From positions 4,083,501-4,147,500 of the forward strand of contig NC_011566.1 of the NCBI RefSeq assembly GCF_000014885.1: a stretch of DNA of 64,000 nucleotides, in the 5' to 3' direction. The translations under genes were made by a program, and so were the position numbers. The notes beneath the pieces are model-generated. The model ran no database searches, was not told the DNA's origin, and saw only the letters and a program-made list of their open reading frames with translations. This DNA is from Shewanella piezotolerans WP3. Lineage in GTDB: Bacteria > Pseudomonadota > Gammaproteobacteria > Enterobacterales > Shewanellaceae. Shown piece by piece: positions 26,053-34,298 of the stretch (positions within the stretch are counted from its first letter, which is position 1; each line of letters opens with the position of its first letter).

Positions 26053-28419
26053 TTATTTGAGGTTATGAGATTCCTTTAGGTTGTTAAGATCATGACAAAC
26101 TGCACATGACTCTTCGCCTGTGTATTGGCCCATCTCTACGCCAAACTGAGCGCCATTTTGCTTCATATGGCTAACCACATCTTTACGAACCTGACGGCGA
26201 TCTTCACCCTCTTCAGCAGCTCGTTTTCCGTGACAGCTCAAACATACAGCAGCAGTTGGCGATACAAATGCATCTGCAACAGCATCGACGGCATAACGTT
26301 TGTTACCGCTAGTGTCTTTGCCATTTGCAGGGTCAAGACCGTCATAGGTATCCATGTAATCAAGATCAAGCGCTAATGGCTTACGACCAACGAGGTACTT
26401 AGCATCAAAGCTGTCTTCAACATGACATTTAGCACAGTTAGCCAAATCAGCAGAGTACTCAACATTACGCTTCCAACCTTCACCACTTTGGTTAGCACGG
26501 TTGTTGGCATGCATAGCATGGATCCAGACTTTTTGATCTGGATGGCTCATCGTCAACTGCTCAATGTAATCCTCATCACCTTGTTTGGTTTGTGAATTAC
26601 GAATGACCTGAGTTGGCATATTGTTGGCATTATGACAAGCAACACACTCTTCACCAGCATTTGATGCAGTCGTCCAGTCTCGCTCTGCACGAGGCATCAG
26701 ATCCTTCATCATAACCATTGGGTCTAAAGAACCGTCACCATCAGAGTCGACCGAGCCAGAAGCACAGGTTGTACCGAAATAGGTGCTATCGTTTTTAACC
26801 ACAGAGTGACAGCTACGACAGTTAAGCGTCATCTGTACAAAGCCGTCTTCAGAGGTAGTGGTACCATGGCAATCACCACAAAGCGCATTTGTCACAATCT
26901 GACGACGTGGACGCTCTTCTAGCATGCCTTCTTTATTGAAAAAGTGTTGCCAGTTATAACCTGCAGCACCATTGCTCCAATCGGTTTTGCCATCACAGTC
27001 TTGGATTGTTTCGCCATCTTTGTCGATACAGAACCAGATCCGCGGTGTCACCATGCCATAGCTGTCGTTCAAGTCACCATCGAAATCGTCTTCAAGATCG
27101 AATGGACCGATTTCAAAGGTCGTCTTACCATTTTCATAGTTAAGTACGATTGGCTCATCTACGTAGCCTGGGAAGTTTTCTTTGTTGGTGTGAACGCGTA
27201 AAACTTTACCGCGATCCATGCCCATATCTTGGCCACCCCAGTTGATATAGAACTCCGCGTAGTACATGTACTTCACCAGATCTAACTGCTCATTGCGGGT
27301 GTTACCATTTTTGTCCAAAATATCGACGGTCAACTGTACATAACCAGTCTTATCAGTATCTAGATTGGCATCGATATTGGCTTTTGCTTCTGGCGCATCA
27401 ACCATTTTTGCTTCGGTAACGGTCAAGTGCAGATTTTCACGGCGCTCATTCTGACCTTTATAGGTCGACAAATGCACCATTTCAAGCGTATCTGACGTGT
27501 GACAATTGGCACATTGTGCATTGTCTTGATATGGCCAGTGACCAATACCCTCTTTAAAGTTTACGTCTGTATGACAAGTAATACAGGTTTCTTGCGTAGG
27601 AACGTTCTTCCAGTTTGCAAAATCAGTTGCTTGCTCGTTCTCTGCATGACAATTATCACAACCACCAACTGGTGCAGGGATCACTCCGATATGAACTTCA
27701 TGAGCCAGCATTGGGAACACTTTGCTGATATCACTCACTTTATTGTCTGCGTGACAAGCAACACAAGTTTCTACTTCTGTATATTTGCCACCATGAATAG
27801 TAAAGTCATCATGACAACTTACACAGTTCTGGTTATTGACCACATTCTTGCTGTAGAGCGGCTCTAGACCTTGTCCTCTAAAGTCATAATGCATATTCTC
27901 GTAGCTAAGCTCTGTTGCCCCAACAGCTTCGCCACCCGTTCTCATTACCAATCTTAATGTCTTTTCATCGGTGATGGCGAAAGCGCTCTCAGTTGTAACA
28001 TCTTTCTCAAAGCTATAAGTATATGTACCATCTTGGTTATCAACCAAATTGCCACACTTAGAGTACTTACTTGCTGGACATGCTTCAGAGCTCAATAGCT
28101 TCCAGTTACTCGCATCACCATCAGTGCCTTGCTCAAGGCCTGACAGTATAAAACCAAACTTCTCTAAGCCAACAACCGGTAAGTCTTTTTCATTAGTTAC
28201 GGTAAAAGTAACATCGGATGTTGCGCCAACAGCAATAGTGTCAACAGCAACAGTCAAGGCCTTGGCATCGGTAGCAACCGGGATCCCAGGAGTGCCTGGC
28301 GTTCCAGGTGTACCCGGAGCACCATCTTTACCATTTGTGCCATCATCTCCAGAACAACCCGCTAAGGCCAACCCGATGAGGGTTGCTAGTGTTGCAACTT
28401 TCATATCGAATATTTTCAT
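26053..28419 (-). CDS. Outer-membrane undecaheme cytochrome, OmcA/MtrC/UndA family
   Basis: A 788-residue surface cytochrome. The signal has a lipobox 'GLALAGCSG', giving a lipoprotein, followed by a short Gly-x-y collagen-like stretch (DGAPGTPGTPGTPGIP). Eleven CXXCH heme sites are seen: five in the first half (NCVSCH, TCVACH, GCDNCH, TCITCH, QCANCH) and six in the second (LCGDCH, NCRSCH, ECVACH, NCAKCH, VCLSCH, SCAVCH). Ten is usual for OmcA/MtrC; eleven with a 5+6 split is the UndA pattern. Family members pass electrons to metal oxides or flavins. No mtrA or mtrB partner is adjacent. ATG 28419 is preferred over 28422 and GTG 28431. Confidence 0.93.
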   Translation of the reverse strand: MKIFDMKVATLATLIGLALAGCSGDDGTNGKDGAPGTPGTPGTPGIPVATDAKALTVAVDTIAVGATSDVTFTVTNEKDLPVVGLEKFGFILSGLEQGTDGDASNWKLLSSEACPASKYSKCGNLVDNQDGTYTYSFEKDVTTESAFAITDEKTLRLVMRTGGEAVGATELSYENMHYDFRGQGLEPLYSKNVVNNQNCVSCHDDFTIHGGKYTEVETCVACHADNKVSDISKVFPMLAHEVHIGVIPAPVGGCDNCHAENEQATDFANWKNVPTQETCITCHTDVNFKEGIGHWPYQDNAQCANCHTSDTLEMVHLSTYKGQNERRENLHLTVTEAKMVDAPEAKANIDANLDTDKTGYVQLTVDILDKNGNTRNEQLDLVKYMYYAEFYINWGGQDMGMDRGKVLRVHTNKENFPGYVDEPIVLNYENGKTTFEIGPFDLEDDFDGDLNDSYGMVTPRIWFCIDKDGETIQDCDGKTDWSNGAAGYNWQHFFNKEGMLEERPRRQIVTNALCGDCHGTTTSEDGFVQMTLNCRSCHSVVKNDSTYFGTTCASGSVDSDGDGSLDPMVMMKDLMPRAERDWTTASNAGEECVACHNANNMPTQVIRNSQTKQGDEDYIEQLTMSHPDQKVWIHAMHANNRANQSGEGWKRNVEYSADLANCAKCHVEDSFDAKYLVGRKPLALDLDYMDTYDGLDPANGKDTSGNKRYAVDAVADAFVSPTAAVCLSCHGKRAAEEGEDRRQVRKDVVSHMKQNGAQFGVEMGQYTGEESCAVCHDLNNLKESHNLK

Positions 28420-28431
28420 CATCAATTCCAC

Positions 28432-28891
28432 TCACTTATATTCCGCCCTCTTTATTGGGGCAAGTGAAATTTATCTGCTTAGCGAGTGATTTAGTGTGAT
28501 GACTTCGATTGCAATTCTGACAATATTACCTCTTGAGAGGTATGCCACATAACTTTCGAATTAGGTAAACAACTGGCATTAAAAAAGCACTAAAAATGTA
28601 ACCAGGAAGCAACACAACCGTTAATAACTGCAAATATCATGTGATTGTTAGCACATTTTAAGCTGACAATAGTTAACAAAACTCTGATTTGTTACCAAAC
28701 ACTAGGATTTCATCCAAGAATGGGACTCGGCAGCAAATCACTTTGCTTCCCTTTCGAGTGCTAAAATCGTTTTTGCATAAAGAGATGGTATAGATATGTC
28801 AGCATTTTACTGGCACATGGCAGGGCCAAAACGAGTTACTGCAAATAGTCTAAAGGGCTGTATTGTGGTTTGCGGAATAGGGTAATTGAAT
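28432..28891. other. AT-rich upstream region of the cytochrome gene
   Basis: No gene seen. It should hold the promoter of the minus-strand cytochrome gene; the CRP-like site at 28640 is the only recognisable signal. Bases about 28750-28890 are not recognised. Confidence 0.5.
28640..28655. promoter_or_regulatory. Candidate CRP-type operator upstream of cytochrome gene
   Basis: TGTGATTGTTAGCACA matches TGTGA-N6-TCACA with one mismatch. It lies about 220 bases before the cytochrome start. CRP is known to control anaerobic respiration genes in Shewanella; binding here is inferred. Confidence 0.5.
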
Positions 28892-29042
28892 GCAATTCAA
28901 CTGCCTTGAGCTTTCGCAGGTCGCCGTGAATATATCCCTATAGGCTCTACTAAATCATCCTTGATTTAGAAGCTTGCACAGCCCAATTCTGATGAATTGC
29001 TAGCAAGGTTATTTTAACCGTTAACTCGTTTTTGGACAAAAG
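28892..29042. repeat. Repeat A, copy 1
   Basis: A stretch of about 150 bases repeated at 29480-29630 ('CCGTGAATATATCCCTATAG', 'AGAAGCTTGCACAGCC'). It contains a small hairpin TAAATCA-TCCT-TGATTTA whose pairing is kept in the second copy. Non-coding. Confidence 0.8.
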
Positions 29043-29079
29043 TTTGTTTGTGCTTGAGCACTTCGACATCTATAAGCCA

Positions 29080-29410
29080 AACCAATCAAACTTCGTTTGA
29101 TATAAGATCGTGGCGCTTCGCCCATTCTTGCAACAAAGAGTCGAGCCAAGGGGCAAAGCGCTTGCGCCCGCTCTTGATTTCACATTAGTCACCCCCCTCA
29201 GCGCCCCAAACGAAGTTGTCTTCCTCATACTTATTCGAAATAGCCTAACGCTTCCGATGGGACATCCTGTCCCGCGAAAGCTATGCCCACGTCCGTGTGG
29301 GCATTACGGCTATTTCTTCAACGTAATTCGGCAACTCCGATGGGGAGTGGGTGTATTAGGTGAGTCTGTAATGGCTGTTAGTCGCTAGGTATTTGCCCAA
29401 CGGGCAAGCT
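29080..29410. other. Hairpin-rich non-coding block
   Basis: No gene is supported. It contains ATCAAAC-TTC-GTTTGAT near 29085. A three-way structure has an outer stem GAAATAGCC (29237-29245) / GGCTATTTC (29308-29316) enclosing GGGACA-TCC-TGTCCC (29259-29273) and ATGCCCAC-GTCCGT-GTGGGCAT (29283-29304). A further hairpin, TTGCCCAACGGGCAA, lies near 29392. The function is unknown. Confidence 0.6.
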
Positions 29411-29479
29411 CATTAATGGACTGGAATGCCTTAGCACAAAGAGTTTAAAGGTCAGTATAAGGGTTCAGAAAATATATGG

Positions 29480-29630
29480 TAATTCAGCTGTATTGAGCTT
29501 TTGCAAGTCGCCGTGAATATATCCCTATAGGCTCTGCTAAATCATCCATGATTTAGAAGCTTGCACAGCCTAAATCAGATGAATAACGAGTAAGCCCACT
29601 TTAGTCGCTAACTTATTATTGGACAAAAGC
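29480..29630. repeat. Repeat A, copy 2
   Basis: Direct repeat of 28892-29042, with the most similar part from 'TCGCCGTGAATATATCCC' to 'AGAAGCTTGCACAGCC' and the end 'TTGGACAAAAG'. Confidence 0.8.
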
Positions 29631-29650
29631 TTGCTAGAAACCCAAACTCT

Positions 29651-29893
29651 ACAGCCTAATGATTACTCCAACTATCAAGTGTAGATACGGCCGTGACCGT
29701 CCATGACATGGACGTCATGGCTGAGCCTCCATGGATGGACTTGCTGCGTGTCACGGCAGTATCTGCACATGCCCCGCTGGAGGCGATTTATAGCTATGAA
29801 ACTACAGCTTCAAACATTCTTCTTGGTAACACTACCAAAAAAATGTAATCAGTCTTCATTCGAAGGCTAACTCACTTTTGGGCAAAAACGTGT
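29651..29893. repeat. Repeat B, copy 1 (degenerate)
   Basis: Related to 30548-30815 and 30816-31016: 'CAAGTGTAGATACGGCCGTG' corresponds to 'AGTGTAGCTACGGCTGAAG', and 'AATCAGTCTTCATTCGAAGG' is nearly identical to the end of copy 2. It contains palindromes (CCATGAC...GTCATGG, TCCATGGA). It overlaps the upstream part of the small ORF that follows. Confidence 0.65.
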
Positions 29894-30006
29894 TTCAAGT
29901 TGGCCTAGTGAATGCCTGGAAATGGCACAGTATGGCAACTAAATCTCTACTACGTTATCCCCCTGATAGTGATAGAATCTCCGCATCAAAATTTCCGAGA
30001 AACTCT

Positions 30007-30345
30007 ATGTTTATCCATAATGTTAACGGCATCGACTGGCTGGTGATTACAGCTTTTGAAGAACTGAAAACTATATTTGTCGAAGAAGCTGGTGCGATCC
30101 CCTTTTGCTTCTCTACTGCCAGCGAATTGAACCTGATTGATCAAGCCAAGCGCACTTATGGATATTTACCTACACTCAGCGGCGTAATCACCGATACTGG
30201 CACCTTCCAAAGTCAGGATAACGAAGAAGATTTGAACCCACAGCTTGCCTGCCTAGTTGAGGGGCGTGGCCGGGTGTTTATATATTGCGGTGGTTTTGTG
30301 GCTTTTGTGGATGACGAGCAAACCTTTATTACCCGAATGGACTGA
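30007..30345 (+). CDS. Small hypothetical protein between B repeats
   Basis: A 112-residue acidic protein: MFIHNVNGIDWLVITAFEEL..., then 'AGAIPFCFSTASELNLIDQA' and a C-terminal half with 'LVEGRGRVFIYCGGFVAFVD'. The frame is open from 29878, but that upstream part lies in repeat B1; ATG 30007 has a weak GAGAAA site. No family recognised, no signal peptide or membrane span. It is the only convincing coding stretch between 28.4 and 31.6 kb and is flanked by repeats on both sides, which suggests acquisition with them. Confidence 0.55.
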   Translation: MFIHNVNGIDWLVITAFEELKTIFVEEAGAIPFCFSTASELNLIDQAKRTYGYLPTLSGVITDTGTFQSQDNEEDLNPQLACLVEGRGRVFIYCGGFVAFVDDEQTFITRMD

Positions 30346-30547
30346 GAATTATTCAGTAAGTTAAAATCGGCGTATTGGCATCCCTAGCCGTTCATCTGCA
30401 AGCGTTTCGTTTATTAACTGGGTACTAATTGAATGGAGCCGGATCCTAGCTTCAATAAGAAAAGCAATGCTGCAGTTAATTGGAGAGCTGTATCTCGAGC
30501 AAGGAATGGGGCATTTCCGCGTTAAGCATCAAACCGCAAGAGAATAT

Positions 30548-30815
30548 ATTGAAACTCCAGTTAACCAGTGTAGCTACGGCTGAAGCTGTCGAAAAAATAT
30601 GGCCAATTCTGTTCCATACATAATTTGGCATTCCCTGCGTCCATGGAGGTCTGATGTTTTCGTTGAGCTTACACGGACGTATTGTGTAAGCACATCCCCC
30701 GCGTGAGGTGATTAATAGCCATGAAATCACAAATTCAAACAGGCTATGGTAACACCAATAAAAATATCATCAGTCTTCATTCGAAGGTCAACGCACTTTA
30801 GTGCACTTCCAAGTT
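30548..30815. repeat. Repeat B, copy 2
   Basis: Repeat of about 270 bases; the part 'CATACATAATTTGGCATTCC' to 'TCTGATGTTTTCGTTGAGC' recurs about 290 bases downstream. It has a hairpin CTTACAC (30668-30674) / GTGTAAG (30684-30690). The last part, 'ATCAGTCTTCATTCGAAGG', matches copy 1. Confidence 0.75.
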
Positions 30816-31016
30816 AAAAACTAAGCCTTTCAGTCCAATGAGTTCACCAATAAGCAAGTGTAGCTACGCCTGAAGCCGTCGAAAACATGGCCAATTCAGT
30901 TCCATACATAATTTGGCATTCCCTCCGTCCATGGGGTCTGATGTTTTCGTTGAGCCTCAAGGGATGTACTTGAGGCCTACTTCAGCACGTGTCTGCACAT
31001 AAGCACCCAGCTGCGA
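30816..31016. repeat. Repeat B, copy 3 (3' truncated)
   Basis: Tandem to copy 2 ('GTGTAGCTACGCCTGAAGCC', 'CATACATAATTTGGCATTCC'). Its hairpin has different arms: GCCTCAAG (30954-30961) / CTTGAGGC (30969-30976). The end diverges near 'AGCACCCAGCTG'. Confidence 0.75.
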
Positions 31017-31167
31017 ATTTTAACTACAAAATTGGACATCTAGGTTGGCGACTTGATTAGCACTAGCAGTATTGTTTGAGCAAAAAAACCTGAGCTGCTA
31101 ACCAAAGAAAGGACAACTGTTAGTATCAATCAGTATCAGAAACGTAGAAATAGAAGTTAGATGATTA

Positions 31168-31597
31168 ATACCAATTGCATTAAGTATTTGACCAGTTCAG
31201 AGCCCCTCAGTCTTTTCAATTCAAAGCGCATTGGTAAAGAAATGGTTGTTCCCTTTTAAGCCAATGCAAAGCAGAAGTGGAAAGACTGAGGGGCTGCACG
31301 TAGTGCGGCTGAGGTTAAACAAATTGGCAAAACGCTATATGCTTCGCTATGGGATTTGGATATACGACTAAATGGTCTATTTTGTTCCATACAAAATAAG
31401 ACATTCCGGCCCTCCTTGGCGGTCAGATTTAGGAGGTACGAGACCAAGGATGGTCGAAGGTAGAATAATGCAGGAGCAATTATCGAGAGCGAAGCAGGAT
31501 GCCAGAGCCGAGAATAACTATTAGCTCAAATCCCACTACTTAGCTACAACGTTTTGAATTCCCGCTGAATGGTCAAACTTGTTAATGCAATTGGTAT
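31168..31597. mobile_element. MITE-like element with ATACCAATTGCATTAA ends
   Basis: A 430-base non-coding element with terminal inverted repeats ATACCAATTGCATTAA at 31168 and its complement at 31582-31597, extended imperfectly inward. Part of it (31235-31280) is the core shared with the elements at 8710 and 17018; bases 31384-31431 resemble the middle of repeat B. No transposase gene. Confidence 0.75.
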
Positions 31598-31628
31598 AAA
31601 TCGCAGTATTCACAAACCCTAAACGGCA

Positions 31629-31657
31629 AAAAGCCCGTCATATAGACGGGCTTTTTG
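31629..31657 (-). terminator. Rho-independent terminator of the tRNA array
   Basis: AAAAAGCCCGTC-ATATA-GACGGGCTTTTT, immediately downstream (minus direction) of the last tRNA-Gln gene. Confidence 0.9.
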
Positions 31658-31661
31658 TTTA

Positions 31662-31736
31662 TGGCTGGGATACCAGGATTTGAACCTGGGAATGCCGAGA
31701 TCAAAACCCGGTGCCTTACCGCTTGGCGATATCCCA
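31662..31736 (-). tRNA. tRNA-Gln (anticodon TTG)
   Basis: 75 bases starting TGGGATATCGCC and ending with encoded CCA. The anticodon loop TTTTGAT inside stem CCGGG/CTCGG gives TTG. Last gene of the eight-tRNA minus-strand array. Confidence 0.95.
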
Positions 31737-31766
31737 ATTAACTCTTTGTATCAATATAAAATTCGA

Positions 31767-31851
<85 letters not shown>

Positions 31852-31951
31852 ATCGAACTTTACTGTAGGTTTCCCTACTTCATCATTATAACATCTAGTA
31901 ATAAATTACTGCTGTTATGCTGACAAGGTCAATAAATTAACCTTTTAAAAA

Positions 31952-32026
31952 TGGCTGGGATACCAGGATTTGAACCTGGGAATGCCGAGATCAAAACCCG
32001 GTGCCTTACCGCTTGGCGATATCCCA
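31952..32026 (-). tRNA. tRNA-Gln (anticodon TTG)
   Basis: Identical in the visible mature sequence to the copy at 31662; encoded CCA. Confidence 0.95.
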
Positions 32027-32076
32027 ATTAAAGCTTTGTAACTAATAATAAGCCTAAGCTCATTATTTTAAATAAA

Positions 32077-32161
<85 letters not shown>

Positions 32162-32215
32162 ACTGCATCTAGTTTACATCTTGATTAAGATGACTCATTT
32201 TTACATCCTGAGAAA

Positions 32216-32241
32216 GATGGTAGCCATATTGCCGGGACTTA
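32216..32241 (-). repeat. Degenerate tRNA-Met 3'-end fragment
   Basis: GATGGTAGCCATATTGCCGG followed by GACTTA resembles the start of the plus-strand image of tRNA-Met (GATGGTAGCAATGGCGGGAC). Only the acceptor/T-arm side is present. Confidence 0.55.
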
Positions 32242-32287
32242 CGTACCGTTATTGCTACATACTCTATATTTTACATCCCGAGAAAGA

Positions 32288-32364
32288 TGGTAGCAATGGC
32301 GGGACTTGAACCTGCGACCCCAGCATTATGAGTGCTGTGCTCTAACCAGCTGAGCTACATTGCC
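32288..32364 (-). tRNA. tRNA-Met (elongator, anticodon CAT)
   Basis: 77 bases from GGCAATGTAGCTCAGCTGG to encoded CCA. Loop CTCATAA in stem CAGCA/TGCTG gives CAT. It lacks the initiator-type C1:A72 mismatch, so it is elongator Met. Confidence 0.93.
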
Positions 32365-32369
32365 AAAGA

Positions 32370-32444
32370 TGGCTGGGATACCAGGATTTGAACCTGGGAA
32401 TGCCGAGATCAAAACCCGGTGCCTTACCGCTTGGCGATATCCCA
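32370..32444 (-). tRNA. tRNA-Gln (anticodon TTG)
   Basis: Third identical tRNA-Gln copy; five bases after the neighbouring tRNA-Met. Confidence 0.95.
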
Positions 32445-32494
32445 ATTAATCTTTCTTGCTAATAACAAGCCTAAGCTCATTACTTTAAAATAAA

Positions 32495-32579
<85 letters not shown>

Positions 32580-32676
32580 ACTGCATCAATTTTACATCTA
32601 GATTAAGATGATGCCAATCATATTTCTGATTTAATAAATCAACTAATCGGCTATTCTCTATTTTTCATCTAGAGGA

Positions 32677-32703
32677 GATGGTAGCCATATTGTCGGGACT
32701 TAA
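32677..32703 (-). repeat. Second degenerate tRNA-Met 3'-end fragment
   Basis: GATGGTAGCCATATTGTCGG followed by GACTTAA parallels the fragment at 32216, again just before a complete tRNA-Met gene in plus coordinates. Confidence 0.55.
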
Positions 32704-32716
32704 CATCCAGAGAAGA

Positions 32717-32793
32717 TGGTAGCAATGGCGGGACTTGAACCTGCGACCCCAGCATTATGAGTGCTGTGCTCTAACCAGCTGAGCTACATTGCC
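32717..32793 (-). tRNA. tRNA-Met (elongator, anticodon CAT)
   Basis: Identical to the copy at 32288. First transcribed gene of the array. Confidence 0.93.
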
Positions 32794-33081
32794 ATCTACT
32801 TATCTGTCCCTCTTGCTGAGGAACGGGGCGTATTATGCTTATTCAGCGTATGCAGGTCAACTGCTTTTTTTCGCTAATTTAAACTAAATACACTGTTAGG
32901 CTATTACTTCGCCAAACTGGGCAACAGATGTGCAATATATGCTAATTTAAAACAATTCGACCACAAAAAAGCTGTTCCAACAGTTACTCTATTGCTGAAA
33001 TTAGAAAAACAGAATGCCCGAAATTCAACCAAAGCCGAAGCTTAGCCACCAAAATGAACAAACTGGTCTGCTATAAAATAC
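32794..33081. other. Gap between tRNA array and ychF
   Basis: AT-rich and without a convincing open frame. It should hold the promoter of the tRNA array, near 32830-32880 on the minus strand; no further signal is called. Confidence 0.4.
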
Positions 33082-33150
33082 AAACGCGGCGCTTGAGGAT
33101 AAACCCAAGCGCCGCGTTTTTCGTCATTTATTGCGGCGATGGCGCCGCAA
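33082..33150. terminator. Two stem-loops downstream of ychF
   Basis: AACGCGGCGCTTG...CAAGCGCCGCGTTTTT (33082-33122) has T and A tracts for both directions. TTGCGGCGATGGCGCCGCAA (33131-33150) forms a shorter stem closer to the ychF stop codon. Confidence 0.85.
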
Positions 33151-33155
33151 TAAAC

Positions 33156-34247
33156 TTATACGTTAAATAAGAAATGCATTACATCGCCATCTTTAACGAT
33201 ATAAGTTTTACCTTCAACACGTAGTTTACCCGCTTCTTTCGCGCCAGCTTCACCTTTATAAGTGATAAAGTCATCGTATGCCATCACTTGCGCACGAATA
33301 AAGCCACGTTCAAAGTCGGTGTGAATGACACCTGCAGCCTGTGGTGCACTAGCGCCGATTCGAACCGTCCAAGCGCGCACTTCTTTAACGCCAGCAGTAA
33401 AGTATGTCTGTAGGGTCAGTAGGTCATAACCAGCGCGAATAACACGATCAAGACCTGGCTCTTCTAAACCAAGATCGGCCATGAATTCATTGCGGTCTTC
33501 CGCATCCATTTCCGCCAGTTCAGACTCTATCGCGGCACATACTGCAACAACGACGGCGTTCTCTTCTGCGGCAATAGCGCGAACGGTATCTAAATGTGGG
33601 TTATTTTCAAATCCATCTTCAGATACGTTAGCAATGTACATGGTTGGCTTGATGGTTAGGAAATTCAAATAACCAACTGCAGCTAACTCTTCTTTCGTTA
33701 GCTCCATTGAGCGTAGCATTTTTCCTTCGTCCAATACTGGACGCATCTTCTCAAGCACTGCTACTTCAAACTTAGCATCAGCGTCTCCGCCTTTAGCACG
33801 CTTAGCTTGACGAGTAATCGCACGCTCACATGAATCTAAGTCAGCAAGTGCCAATTCAGTATTGATAACTTCAATATCGCTAGCAGGTGATACCTTATTC
33901 GCTACATGGACAATGTTGTCATCTTCAAAACAACGGACAACATGACCAATTGCGTCTGTTTCACGGATATTAGCTAGGAACTTATTACCTAGACCTTCTC
34001 CTTTTGATGCACCAGCAACTAAGCCAGCAATATCAACAAACTCCATTGTTGTAGGCATGATGCGCTCTGGATTAACAATCTCGGCCAATGCATCCAGTCT
34101 TGAATCAGGTACAGGCACAACACCTGTATTTGGCTCAATTGTACAGAACGGGAAGTTTGACGCTTCGATGCCTGCTTTAGTTAACGCGTTGAAAAGTGTT
34201 GATTTACCAACATTTGGCAGGCCTACGATGCCACATTTGAAACCCAT
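33156..34247 (-). CDS. ychF: Redox-regulated ATPase/GTPase YchF
   Basis: A 363-residue Obg-family P-loop protein (OLA1 in eukaryotes) that binds ATP. It has the P-loop 'GLPNVGKSTLFN', switch 'NFPFCTIEPNTGVVPVPD', 'DIAGLVAGASKGEGLGNKFL', and a C-terminal TGS domain (from about 280) ending 'DGDVMHFLFNV'. Cys35 in the switch is conserved. It lies downstream of pth, the order common in gammaproteobacteria. Confidence 0.97.
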   Translation of the reverse strand: MGFKCGIVGLPNVGKSTLFNALTKAGIEASNFPFCTIEPNTGVVPVPDSRLDALAEIVNPERIMPTTMEFVDIAGLVAGASKGEGLGNKFLANIRETDAIGHVVRCFEDDNIVHVANKVSPASDIEVINTELALADLDSCERAITRQAKRAKGGDADAKFEVAVLEKMRPVLDEGKMLRSMELTKEELAAVGYLNFLTIKPTMYIANVSEDGFENNPHLDTVRAIAAEENAVVVAVCAAIESELAEMDAEDRNEFMADLGLEEPGLDRVIRAGYDLLTLQTYFTAGVKEVRAWTVRIGASAPQAAGVIHTDFERGFIRAQVMAYDDFITYKGEAGAKEAGKLRVEGKTYIVKDGDVMHFLFNV

Positions 34248-34298
34248 ATTGTTACCTTTATATCAATGAATCACTTAGAGCTAACTCCAAGTATTTGT

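Noticed and set aside
28049..28489. 146-residue plus-strand frame with VPGVPGVPGAP repeats
   Set aside because: Antisense image of the Gly-x-y linker of the cytochrome gene.
29110..29388. 92-residue plus-strand open frame
   Set aside because: It lies in the hairpin-rich block; the residues follow the palindromic DNA (HPVPRKLCPRPCG) and no RBS or family is seen.
28892..31016. Integron attC-like sites flanking a gene cassette
   Set aside because: The repeats lack paired GTTRRRY/RYYYAAC cores and no integrase is present.
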